DNA of 64,000 nt from Tipula vernalis (Eukaryota > Arthropoda > Insecta > Diptera > Tipulidae): the NCBI GenBank assembly GCA_958295665.1, contig OY282559.1:247066764-247130763 (forward strand), in the 5' to 3' direction. Below the pieces are notes generated by a model. That model made no database searches. It was not told the DNA's origin and worked only from the letters and a program-made list of their open reading frames with translations. The first letter of the stretch is position 1, and the number at the start of each line of letters is the position of its first letter. Positions 36,364 through 47,206 of this stretch are shown here, one piece after another. The position numbers and the translations under genes are program-made.

Positions 36364-39300
36364 TAGACTTGCCAACGTCTCGTTTTCGACGGGACAGACC
36401 AGTTTTATAATCGAATATCCCGTTTTCCGGGATTACTATGAGCGGGAAGTTGTTTGTCCCGTTTTGGTCAAATTAATTTTATTTCAGCAATTTTGAAAAA
36501 GTAACAAAAGGGTAAAACAAAACGTTATTGTCATTTTCAGTTTCGCAATGGTTAAAATTGCCTGGTTTCGAGAATAAATTAAGAAATTGTACGAAATGAA
36601 CGATTTTTTGTATATTGGTAAATAATATGAGGGCTTTGGAGGAGAATCCCACATTTTCCAAATATGTACATCGAGGGAAAAAAACTATATTTTTAGGTTA
36701 TCGAATTATTTTAGAAAAGGAGTAGAGCTGTAAATCGCTGTATTGTACAAAAAACATGTAAGATTCGAAAAAAGTTGGTTTCACGCCTAAGTGTCTATGT
36801 TTCATTTGTTTTTTTCCTTATCTTCATTTAGGAGCATAGGGCGTATACTGTAGGCTGGACCACCTCACCTTTTGGGACTATTGCCTTCAGCTCTCCCCAT
36901 GTGTTTCCAAATTAAATATTATTATTTTTCTTACTGTTCGTTCTTGCGGATTCCATTCCGATGACGTCAGTTTTTCCTCAGTGTGCCTCCGTACCATCTC
37001 CATTTGCGTTTTCTGAATCCAGTATCAATGGCTAAACGGAGGCGGGATCGACACATTCCAGATCTTATGAAACATATTGGATGTGTTTCATGCTTTGTTG
37101 ATCCGCTGATTGATTTCATTTGTTCAAACACTGAATTGTTACCGAAAGTTCAGGTCAGATCTGAAACACTAAAATCGTTATCTTTTGATGTCGAAACTTT
37201 TTTTTAAAATGAGTTTACCGAATATCGAGTATGCTAAAAATTAAGTAAATCACAAGTAATTACTCGAACATTCACTACATATTCAACCGAGCAGAAGTTG
37301 TTGGTCCTTTCTTCCTTCATAGCTTCCTGATAGTGATAAGCCGGCTGGAGTAAGTTCCTCGTTTCAGCAAGCATTACTTATACTCGTACTTCATCAAAAT
37401 TTTAATTTCATTTGCTAGGGTTACTTCTGCTGAACGATTATCTCATATTTCGAGTTTCAGGCGTCTCGATTTCCGGATTTGTATGCTCCAACAGATTTTT
37501 TTAAAATAAAATTTAGTTTTATGCAAAAGAATTGTCTTTTAATAGGGATATTCGACTCAAATTTCGATATTATGTTGCGTTATATTACCAACTTACATAT
37601 CCAGGGGGATTTACAAGATATGTGATTTTTCAGAACTTACTTGAGGTTTGTTTAGCATTAGATATTATTCGAGATTTAATATATTTTTTGAAATTTTTCA
37701 AAATTTCGATATTGTTTGAGTTAATTTGGATTGAAATAAGAGATTTCCAAAATCGGAGGTTTTGAAATTTTTAGAATAATCTAAATATCTGGGTTTGAAA
37801 AGCGGTAAGTTGCTTGTTCCTATAACTTATATCTTAACTTATTCAACATTATCAACATTTCTCAACAGTTTCGAGATTATTCGTGGTTTTCTAGTTATGT
37901 TTGGAAGGAAGAGTTTTTTTTTGTTGAATTACTTGAGATTTTTAAGATTATTCAAAGAACCTAAGCTTATTCAAGATTTTCGGAAATATTCTATTTTTTT
38001 TTTTTTTTTTTATTGTTTTTTGAGAATATTTCGACTATTCAAGAACTTAAAGATTATTCCGAATCTTCAAAATTATTCGAGTTTCTCGCTTTTACCCGAA
38101 ATTTACAAGCCGTTATGGAGTTGCACGATGTTTCAGAATTAGTGAAAGTTTTTTAGTTTATTATTCGAAGTTTTGTAGACTTCGACGTTCTTTGAGTTTG
38201 GCTTGGAATTAAATTACGAATCAATTTCCAGATTTACATAAATAGCATTTGGGTAGCTTAGCTTAATTTACCATCTTTATCGTATTTCCGAAATTATTTA
38301 TGGTTTTGGAAGACTGCATATATTTTTCAGATTATTGATTTTTTTGTTTTTCAAGATTATTCTACGATTGTAAATTTATCCAAATTTTTTTGGAAAATTA
38401 GAAACTTTATGTAAATATCGAGATTATTCTAGAATTCTCATTATATTCAGAGGATTATTCAAGTTTTTCGAGATTACTTGTGTTACTCGACATTTCTTGG
38501 GATTTGCAATGGGTTGTGTTGCGTCTTGTTACAGAATTATGATTTATCGATTTTTTGTTTTTTACGCTTTCCAGGATTTCTATAACGTTGAGTTACGAAC
38601 AGATACAGTTAAGCTAAGTTTTTAGGATGATGAGTTAAAAATAATTTTGAAATATCTTTAAATTAATCCATATTGCAAATTCGAACGACAAATAGCCGCT
38701 TGGTTGAAGATTATTCGTCGAGGTTAATTGCGTGAAGGTACAGATTGTTCAAAATGAATTAACCCTTCGAAATTATTTCAAATTTGCATGATTTATAAAA
38801 CTGACTAATAGTTTATTAGTGTTGACTTGTTGAGTTACTGTTTTAAGTTGAGTTGCATCATGATGGTTTTCAGATGGTTTTTGTAGATATTGTACATTAT
38901 TTACACAAAGATAGGTAAAAGTGCCGCACAATTCCCTCTAGCTACATGATCAATAGATGATGAAATGATGAATCTATTTAGCTGAAGCTTAAACTAGCTT
39001 GAGTTGTTAAACTATGTCCTCAAGTACCAAATTGATCGATTCAATTATATATTTAAAAAAAAGAACCAGTAAAGCAAAATGGTCTTGGGACAAAAATTTA
39101 AAAATAAGTAAGTTTTTTAACTGTATTGGTTACTAGAGAGAGCTTAAGTACTGCAAGTACAAGTTATTGATCGAAGAGGCAGAAACAATATCATTTCCTC
39201 GTATGTTACATTATCACTTGCTTACCCAATTGAGGCTGCTTCTTTTATCTACATAAACAGAGGATTTAATTTTTAACAATGGAATAAATTAAATACAGTG

Positions 39301-39603
39301 TGATGTTTGAAAATGAAACGAAACATTTCAGTTACCGAATAATAAATTATTATTGTTTGGAAGATAACTTAAATATTTTTGATTTGTGCGTCGTTTATTT
39401 TGTATTAAAGACTCTGAATTTATTTAAGCATGCAATGCATCGTCTAGAGCAATGTGATTTCACCAGGTAAAGAGACTAGAAGATGCTTAAATTACTAAGG
39501 ACAACAAACTGTGATTAAATCCAACATTTAGGATATTTTGAAAAAATAATTTAATACAAATTGTGGTGTCCCGATTCCTAAGTTTCCAAAGGTGGCAAGT
39601 CTA
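36364..39603. mobile_element. hAT-type DNA transposon, decayed
   Basis: The left end reads TAGACTTGCCAACG and the right end is the inverse of TAGACTTGCCACC. The 8 bases outside the ends are TTTTTTCC (36356-36363) and GTTTTTCC (39604-39611), one mismatch apart, matching the 8-bp duplication of the hAT superfamily. Just inside the left end, CCCGTTTT and GGGACA motifs recur, as in many hAT sub-terminal regions. No transposase could be identified. The middle is filled by a degenerate ATTATTC repeat. The length (3.2 kb) suits an autonomous hAT, but coding content is lost or replaced. Confidence 0.55.
37540..38510. repeat. Degenerate repeat based on TTCGAGATTATTC
   Basis: Variants such as ATTATTCGAGATTT, TTTCGAGATTATTC, AAGATTATTCAAAG and TCGAGATTATTC recur every few tens of bases on the plus strand. 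The region also gives a 115-codon Phe/Leu/Ile-rich frame (37795-38142) that is a product of the repeat. The reverse-complement motif occurs at 1330-1570. Confidence 0.65.
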
Positions 39604-39611
39604 GTTTTTCC

Positions 39612-39880
39612 GTAAATGTGGAAAGGTGACGAAGAATATGGTTGTAATACTTAACTCAAAAGATACAAAATGTACTTTTCAAAATGTTATAAATAATTAA
39701 TCTTAAGGTATTTTGGTTTAACGTCAATATATTTTAACAAACGGCATTTTGAAGTTGAACTTAGTTTAATTTTGTAACGTTTATTAACCTAACTTCAAGT
39801 TAATCGTTTATCCGGCTTTATTCTTTTAAATTACTCATAAATCCAAAGCAACATTTATTCTCTTCAAAACAAAAAGAATT
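39612..39880. other. AT-rich spacer
   Basis: I see nothing recognisable between the hAT-type right end and the gypsy remnant. Confidence 0.5.
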
Positions 39881-39884
39881 AGTT

Positions 39885-40988
39885 AGAAACTCCTGCCGAG
39901 TGATTTTGTACCAAAAAGGTCATCTTGTTTGGATTGACTAGTTGATGTAAAAATTGAAAGAGGATTTTCGACGAAGAACTCACCTTTGAGGCATTTGAGT
40001 TGCCGATGGAAGCGTTTTTGACGCCTTTGAGTTGCCGATGGAAACGTTCGACTATGACATTGGCTTGTGGATAGTAAGCCGTTGCACGTATTAGATATGA
40101 TCCAAATTGTTAACGCAGTGAAAACGAAAAATTCGGACTCGAATGCGTTCCCTGGTCCGTTGTGATAAGAAGGGTCACGCCAAATCGTCATAAGGTGATG
40201 GATGTGGAGGCAATGGTTGCAACTAACATGCAGTAAGCTTCGGGCCAGCTACTGTAGCGTTCGAAACAAGTAGCGAGCAGTAATCAATTTACGAGTAGCA
40301 CGTACATAAAGATGGGAAATGTTGTGTAAGTATCGAATATACAATATTCGAGACCAGAAAGTAATTTCTAACGTTCGAGGTCAGCTATTTGAGTGGTAGC
40401 TATTTGGTTTAAGTCGAAGTGAGTTTCAACTGTGGCCGTTTCGTTGTCGGTTGTGCGTGATAAAGTGTCCGCAACAACGTTGTCATGCTCGTAAACCGTT
40501 TAACTAATATAATCCATGAGGCGAGATTGCCGTGAATTGTGTTCAGTTATACACTGAATTGCTCTAATCAGAGATTTGTAGTGGGTATAAATGCTAAAGT
40601 CCAGACCACCGAGAAAATATCGGAAGTGCGCAGACATTTTTTATGTGTGGTATCGGATACGATCAGATGTTGTGACCGTTGTATAATCGTCAATCGTCAT
40701 TGTGGAAAAAATCACTATGTGGAGTAGACATTACACGGAAAATGTGGATGGCCGCCAAATTCCTAATTCGACCATGTGTTGGAATTCCGTAAATGCGGTT
40801 TTGTGATGCATTTGGTCTAATCTGCGTGGTCTTGATATTGTCGTGCTGATAATTTGTAGTTCAGCTCTGCCGTTGTCGGTTGAGAAATGATTCGGTGTCG
40901 GTGTGTCGACGCGAACTATTGTGGCGTTGATTGACATCTTGGTTGCTGTTTGCTTTTCAAGGGATTGGTACTTAAGCCCGCATTCCAA
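39885..40988 (-). pseudogene. Ty3/gypsy retrotransposon pol remnant (RT start, RNase H, integrase)
   Basis: The polyprotein of such elements carries protease, reverse transcriptase, RNase H and integrase. Here the minus strand first gives PRRLDQMHHKTAFTEFQHMV and ELGIWRPS (about 40840-40740), the start of the reverse transcriptase domain. The catalytic part is then missing. RNase H blocks follow (FLGGLDFSIYTHYKSLIRAI, then NVVADTLSRTTDNET near 40480-40450). The integrase follows with WPEAY, TTDQG (core Asp) and ATAYYPQANVIVERFHRQLK (about 40096-40020). Several frameshifts and stops are present. No flanking LTRs were identified. Confidence 0.85.
39994..40045. repeat. 32-bp tandem duplication in the integrase remnant
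   Basis: TTTGAGTTGCCGATGGAA starts at 39994 and again at 40026. The period of 32 breaks the reading frame within the FHRQLK region of the integrase, so the codons for this segment are present twice in different frames. Confidence 0.85.
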
Positions 40989-41034
40989 AATTCAGAATGC
41001 GCAAAATCTTGAAGACCGTACAAATACGGTTTTT

Positions 41035-41112
41035 GAAAATCCCATATTTTAAAATTCAGTATTCTGAAATCCCGTATTTCAAAATCCAGTGTTCTAAAAT
41101 CCAGCAATTTGA
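41035..41112. repeat. Degenerate 30-bp tandem repeat
   Basis: Two units of about 30 bases follow each other (CCCATATTTTAAAATTCAGT..., then CCCGTATTTCAAAATCCAGT...), with partial units on either side. They are next to the gypsy remnant. The frames here are repeat products. Confidence 0.7.
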
Positions 41113-41199
41113 ATTTGTTTACAATTTTTTTTTTAAAAATTATATAAATTTTGACAAGCGTAGTGTAAAAAAATTCTAACCTCAAATTTTAATGTAAAT

Positions 41200-42690
41200 T
41201 AAGTCCAACATTTTATAAGATGTACTGGACAGACAGGGAGTAAAAAACGAGTAAAGTTGTGTAAATTATGATTAAAATTCTTTTTATTGCCATAAAGTAC
41301 CTTTTGCGCAATTAGCGGTTGTCAGATACGAATGAAATCACTGCGAATAGTTGTGTTATTTTATTTTTGCGGCAATTGTGTGTGGTGTGTAACGTTTTAT
41401 GCTGTATCATCGAAAATTTTTAATTTTTTTGTTATTTAAAAAAAAAACAAATTAACCATGCTTTTTTAAGAATAAAAGTTCGCAAGAAATTTAACAAAAA
41501 AAAACGCCAAACGAAGTTTAAGAATTTTGGCAAAAACTACTAGTCTACAGCAAGAATTGAACTCGCTGGAGCCACCAATTAAGGAGATAGCGTATTGAGA
41601 AAAGGTTAGGAAATGTATATAAGCCTAGCTTTATGAAAATTTTTCCAAATTTATGAAAACCAGTAAGCATCGATCTGAAAAGAGCAGTATAGGTTTAAAA
41701 AAAATAGTACAGAGCAATTGAGAGAATGGATGATCATCAAAATAAAATCAATGACGTTCTACTAGCACAATTAGCGAGTCCGGAAATTAAAATTGTTTAT
41801 TTTTATTTTAAAAATTTAGCAAAATTTGGTTTTGAAACTTATTTGCCTCTAAAGGGTGTCTTGATTCTTCGGGAATATCTAATTTTTCGCTGTCTAAGAC
41901 ATCTCTTCCGTTCTCCTCTGGGCTTTAACATCATCATAATTAGGGACGTTGAAATGAATGCGGATGTTATGCGAGGCAGTCGCAATCCGCAACATTTATT
42001 ATTTTGACTTCCTTTTCCGGGCTGTAGACACACTTTTCCGGAACACTAACAGTCGAGCTGTAGCAAGTATGCTTCAAAACCATTTTTTCCAAACCCCTAT
42101 TATTTGTTGAACTATATTACAGGTTGGGCCATGTTTCCTGTTGAACCTGCTTTAATCGTGTTTATTCCAGCATTTCTAAATGGATTAATAAGCCATGGCA
42201 ATAGGGGTGCCACCTTTTAAACATAAATAAAATTGGTTGCACAAAAATAAATTAGTGAGACATAGTGTTTTTTACCGAGTAATCTCGTGCTTCTATCCCC
42301 ATTGCTGTTGAGAGATTGGAAATAGGCAACGTTCCCCCACATAAAGACGTCATTACTAATTTCAATTTCTTTTTAATTTTTATTTTTATTTTTTTTTAAC
42401 ACGTATAATCTAAAAATTTTTGAAGATTTGAAAAATAATTACCAGTGCATAGAATATAGAAATCATAAATTTCACAAATGTGTTTACAAACTGGCCTTTT
42501 TTGACGCATCGATACCGCAATTTTCCATCGGATTCAATAATGCTAATACAAATCGAATACGAATCGCATTATTCCCGCTTTCCCTCCATTACTCCGACGA
42601 GTTGTCTAATCGGCGTGAATAACTAACATATTTTAATTGTCGATAATCAATAACACGAACGCTTCTACGAATTATAGCTTATAATGATGG
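41200..42690. other. AT-rich sequence, unassigned
   Basis: No family was recognised. The plus frame at 41726-42007 starts with ATG and has a reasonable N-terminus (MDDHQNKINDVLLAQLASPE) but then becomes Phe/Leu-rich. It is probably chance or an element remnant. Confidence 0.35.
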
Positions 42691-42699
42691 CTAAACTAA

Positions 42700-43040
42700 A
42701 CGTCTAATTTGATCTTCATCAATTTAATTCCAAATTTGTACCAGGTGTTGACTTGACACTTGAAGGGTGATTGGTAAATTATGATCCACAAGTGGTCGAT
42801 AGGACTAAGGTTCGGGCTGTAGGATGGCCACTTCAGAAACCCTTTTAAATACTACCTCGTGATGCAAGCAGTGTGAGGTCTTGTATTGTCATGCATCAGA
42901 AAAAAATCGTTGCCACCATATTGCCCAAACTGTACCATATATGGTTCTAAGATATCTGTAATATATCGCGAACTGTTTAAAAAGCCAGCAGTTACTGTAT
43001 TATGCTCCAAAGAAGCCATGACCATATCTTCCTCCACACC
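42700..43040 (-). pseudogene. Tc1-type transposase, internal fragment
   Basis: The minus strand reads MASLEHNTVTAG, RYITDILEPYMV and FFLMHDNTRPHTA, the region containing the second catalytic Asp of Tc1 DD34E transposases. After a stop it continues WPSYSPNLSPIDHLW, where the usual final Glu (PIEH) is replaced by Asp. The N-terminal DNA-binding part and first catalytic Asp are not visible. The terminal repeats were not found, so this is a broken fragment. Confidence 0.75.
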
Positions 43041-43049
43041 CCCGGTGGG

Positions 43050-45600
43050 AATATAGCGAATATAAGGAAATATCTGATATTACATACTTTTACGTTACAA
43101 GAGAGCAACGGCATACCAGTGCTCGGGTCGAAAATTGGTGTATTTATCATCTACCCATTCCTTAATAAAAAGTCTTTTACAAGAGTGTGTAAAGTGTATG
43201 AATCGCGATAAAGTATTCGTCAGCCTTTTGATTTTTTTTCTGCCTGTTGCGTTTAGTGGAGAGTTTTTCTTTTCAATAATCGTACCTTGTAATAGAGTCT
43301 AAGTAATACTACTATAGGAGTAAATTTCTGCCTCTAGATAATAGTTTACCTCGTAATGCATGTAAACAATATGATGATACATATATGATTTTAGGTACAA
43401 GCTATAGGCAAAACTGGAAGATCCATCTAAATATAGTTCAACCGTTTCAAACCACCACCATAAAAAACTAATCCTCTTTTATCGTGCAAGCCAAAAACCA
43501 AAAATAAAAAAATAAAATTTATTTTTGTAGATTGAGGTCATTTGGTCATTCTCTATTTTTATTTTCCAACTCATATACTCCAGTTTTATATATTTTTTTT
43601 TTTGCTCGCGATTATTTTTCTGTTATGCTTTTTATCTCAAGCAAAAATAAACAAAACTATCCCACCTACAATGCACATATTGTATATTATTTGATGTGTG
43701 GTGGCTGTTTCTATATTAGTTTTCCAACTCAATGTGTACGCGGCGATTTTTAGTTCCATTGCAATATGTGTGCTGTTGTATACAATTTTGCATTTTTTCT
43801 GGTTAAAATAAAAATAAAAATCCCACACATACATACACACTCTGGTTGGAATAGAGAATAATAAAAGTTAATAATTTTTTTTATAGTTTTTCTAGTTGTA
43901 CATATATAGTTTTTGCTGCCTGCATAAAAAGTGAATTCAGAGCTAGCAACGATTTGCTATATGGTATATTTCGCGTGCAAAATTAAACCAAGAAATGCTT
44001 ATTCACTTTATTATTATGATTGTTTTTGCTGTTATTACTTGTTGTTGTTTTTATTTTGGATTGGAAAACAGAAAATCTGTAATTTTCCCACAGTACTTTT
44101 TTTTTTGTTTTGTATTACACATTGTCGTTGTTGTATTTATGTGCACATGTACATATATACAGTTTCGTTTGGCTGGAATATTTATTCATTCGGTTGATTT
44201 TTATTTTTATTACATGTTTGCCGCATGGTTGACAAAATTATTTGGATTTTATGCTGCTGCTGCCAGCATCTATATGCAAACGAGACATTAAATATGTAAA
44301 TTTTAATGATTTAGAAAAATTGAATATAGAGTGCACATACGAATATGCAAACATTATAAAATACTAAAAAACTGCGTTTGTTGTACCCAAAAACATCAAC
44401 TACATGACTATGAAAAATAGAATTCTAAATATTTCGCGATCTCAACTAAATAAGGCTGTTTTTGTTTTGCACTGTGTGTGTGTGCACAAAGAAAATGTGA
44501 AATTGGCAATCGTACAAAAATAATTGAAATTTTTATCAAGGTGTTATTAGTTTTATTTTTTTTGTTATTGAATTAAAGAATTTTCTTTGTTTTTTTTTTT
44601 TTTGCGAAATTACATGACAGTACAGTTTTTTAGAGCCTCGATCCGAGTGGAATACAGAACTAAGAATAAAATAACGTGCGGTGATCGAATTATGATTAGA
44701 ATTCAAATCACTCTTTGTATCTTTTTACTATGTTAGACCGTACCAATCAAAAGTTACACATACTCAGCGCAAATATAAAAATAATATTTTTTTGTTGTTA
44801 AGATGCAGAACCAGTTTTGCCGCGAATCACAACAATAAGATCTAAATCTCAAGTAAGTTGTTCGTTGTAACATTTTATTCTCTTTTGATTGTGTCTGTGT
44901 TGCGCTTCTCTTTATTTTTTATATACAGGTTTTACATCACTACACTCTAATATGGGCGAATATCTACTTACGTAGGTACTATAAGATTTGGTCATTTTAT
45001 TTATACGTACATAAATAATAATTTTGGTGGTTAAGTAATTAGAAAGTTGTAAGTTTCGTTGTTGTTGTTTTGTTTATAGAAAACCGAAAAACGTGTGTTT
45101 TTGTTTATACGAATATGTAGGTACAGCAAAAGGTGCTAAATAATTAAATTGATTGCGCAAGGTGCTTTTTAATGGTGTTTATAGTTTTCGTTTTCTTATT
45201 GATTTTTTAATTGGTGTGTGTCCAAAGGTGTAAAACATAAAACATTTTGGAATGAATCACATCAATAAATATTATAATGGGTAGGGTCAAGGTCATAAAT
45301 AGGTATACAAGTTTAATTCAGATTAGATTAATTAAAATTTTAATTATTTTTCTTTGTGTACATTTCCCTATTAAAGTGTGTATATTCCCGAGCTCTTAAA
45401 AAGATTTAATTCGAATAAATAAAAATTAAAAATGTACCGGATCTTTCGAAAACGATTTTTTTATAATACATAATAGTACTTTCTTTAATTAAAAGTTGGT
45501 ATTAAAATATTAGGATTTCGAAAGGTAATCAAATAAAAGTGGGTTTCCTTTATTTTTGTATTAATTTATTATATGAAAGATTAATTGAAGATCAAAATCG
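43050..45600. other. T-rich intergenic or intronic sequence
   Basis: No gene was recognised. From about 43500 to 45250 the plus strand is rich in T with G (TTGTTGTTTT-type runs). The Phe/Cys/Val-rich frames near 43930-44290 follow from that composition. Confidence 0.5.
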
Positions 45601-45607
45601 TAAAATA

Positions 45608-46707
45608 TTAAGTTGGGGGAAAAAGTATTGAGAGATTTTTGTCACTAGATGGTGTTTGGTGTCATATATCGGGCAACGCTAATCAGATTGCATCGTACTG
45701 ACGCCCGTTTGAAAGGATTTCAGTCTACACTTTTTTTTCATGAAGATAGTTATCTGTTTCGTCAATCGTGTCAAAAGTTAGATTATGTGAAAATGACTGG
45801 AATGTCTGAAAAAATCGCTATATTTTGCAATTTTACTACGAAATAGGCAAAACGGGGAAAAATTTGTGATGTTTAAGGTCAAGATGCTTTATGGAATGCA
45901 ACAGGGTGCAGATGGGTTGCTCCCTGCGATCTGAAAATGTCAATGTGAAAGATACATTTTGCTCTGGTCAACCAACCCACTGAAAAAGTCGAAGAAATCT
46001 TTCAAAAAATTGAAGAAGCCAGACTAGATACACAATGAAGCTCGATGTTTGGGTGCCGCATGAATTCTCGATGAAAAATTTGATTGATCGAATTTCCATC
46101 AGCGAATCACTTCTGAATTGCAACGAAATCAACCCATTTTTGAAGCAAATAATTACTGGCGATGAAAAGTGGGTAAGATATGAGAATGTCGTTCGAAAAA
46201 TATCATGGCCAAAGAAAGGTAAACCACCACAAACTTTCAAAGACCAGATTGACGCCCCATAAGGTTATGCTGTGTGTATGGTGGGATTGGAACGGAATCG
46301 ACATTATGAGGATCTAAAACAACCAAATGTTAATTGTCAGCAATTAACCAAATTGTAGCAAGTAATTAAAAAAAAAACTGGTCAAAATTGATCAATAGAA
46401 AAGGTGCTGTCTTCCATCATAGTTTGGCTGGGAAATGTTGATACATCCACCGTATAGCCCGGACCTTCTACCTTCTGTCTACCGCATTTGTTTCGATCTC
46501 TGCAAAACTCCCTTGATGGTCTAAAGTTGGCATTTAAAAAGGACCGGGAAAATCACCTGGCCAATTTTTTCGGCCAAAAACCCGAAAAATGACAAAAGGT
46601 TATAGATAATAATGGCTAGTATGTACCTAAACAAAATTCATTTTGAATGACAAAAAATGTAATCAAAAAATGACAAAGAATCTTTTAATACTTTTTCCCC
46701 AAATTAA
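45608..46707 (+). mobile_element. Second mariner DNA transposon, inactive
   Basis: The left terminal repeat reads TTAAGTTGGGGGAAAAAGTA from 45608. The right end, read inward from 46707, is TTAATTTGGGGAAAAAGTAT. Similarity continues to about base 35 (ATTTTTGTC / ATTCTTTGTC). TA flanks both ends (45606-45607 and 46708-46709). At 1100 bp it has lost about 200 bp compared with intact relatives. Its terminal sequence differs from the mariner at 4.2 kb, so it is a different lineage. Confidence 0.9.
45792..46600 (+). pseudogene. mariner transposase (second lineage), broken
   Basis: Several frames together give the mariner order. First comes a WVPHEFSMKNLIDRISISES segment, then IITGDEKWVRYENVVRKISW with the first catalytic Asp (about 46155-46170), then VMLCVWWDWNG after a frameshift. 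Next is RKGAVFHH followed directly by GWEMLIHPPYSPDL, so the block with the second Asp (HDNARPH) is deleted. The third acid position reads LPSVYR, with Val in place of Asp. The end resembles the family's FFxxKPxxF tail. The N-terminal part is badly damaged. All three catalytic motifs cannot be satisfied. Confidence 0.85.
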
Positions 46708-46709
46708 TA

Positions 46710-46880
46710 TTATTGGGTGGATGCACTGCTATTATGTTTGTAAATATCAAAAGCTGACAATTTGATGTAAAGTATATTCCAAAAGAAAGTAGGTACCTCA
46801 ATTTATTCTTTCGCTATTACCTTTTTTCTGTTTACTTCTTTCTTCAGTTCAGTCTGAGCATTTGTAAACAACAATTTTAA
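46710..46880. other. AT-rich spacer
   Basis: A short gap between the second mariner and the transposase-like fragment; nothing recognised. Confidence 0.4.
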
Positions 46881-47030
46881 AATGAGTTCCTTATATAACA
46901 AGCGTTTTGAAATGATGTTCTTAGTTACTGATCCCAAAGGACCGAAACAAGCTCTCTCTTAGATAATTAGTCAGCTAGGCTTTAAGGTTAAACCATATAC
47001 ATTATCAAAACCTAGGAAAATCACCGAGAG
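46881..47030 (+). pseudogene. Possible Tc1/mariner-like transposase N-terminus
   Basis: An ATG at 46881 opens MSSLYNKRFEMMFLVTDPKG, PKQA and then a stop, followed by KVKPYTLSKPRKITE. The RFEMxFLxxxPKGPK pattern resembles the start of a helix-turn-helix domain in certain insect Tc1/mariner-like transposases. The match is short. The remnant ends at a MITE inserted at 47038. Confidence 0.35.
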
Positions 47031-47037
47031 TGTTTAT

Positions 47038-47202
47038 TAGCCGCATTTCTTGACGTTCTTGGTCTGATCCTGATCAGATCGTGTTTCATGAAACGTCCAG
47101 CAATAAACAAATCCAAAAACAAAAATTTGTTAAAGTTTTGTTGTTGTTTTCAAAGTAAACATTGATTTGATCCAGATCACTATAAGTCAAGAAATGCGGC
47201 TA
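47038..47202. mobile_element. 165-bp MITE with TTAT duplication
   Basis: Perfect terminal repeats TAGCCGCATTTCTTGAC lie at 47038-47054 and, inverted, at 47186-47202. Weaker pairing continues inward (CTGATCCTGATCAGATC against GATCTGGATCAAATC). TTAT is found directly outside both ends (47034-47037 and 47203-47206). The element is non-coding and has split the transposase-like sequence around it. Confidence 0.85.
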
Positions 47203-47206
47203 TTAT

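Noticed and set aside
37795..38142. A 115-codon plus-strand frame
   Set aside because: It is Phe/Leu/Ile-rich and produced by the degenerate ATTATTC repeat and a T-run; no domain pattern.
43931..44291. Hydrophobic frames resembling a membrane protein
   Set aside because: Phe, Cys and Val richness follows from the T/G-rich composition; there is no sequence pattern of a known membrane family.
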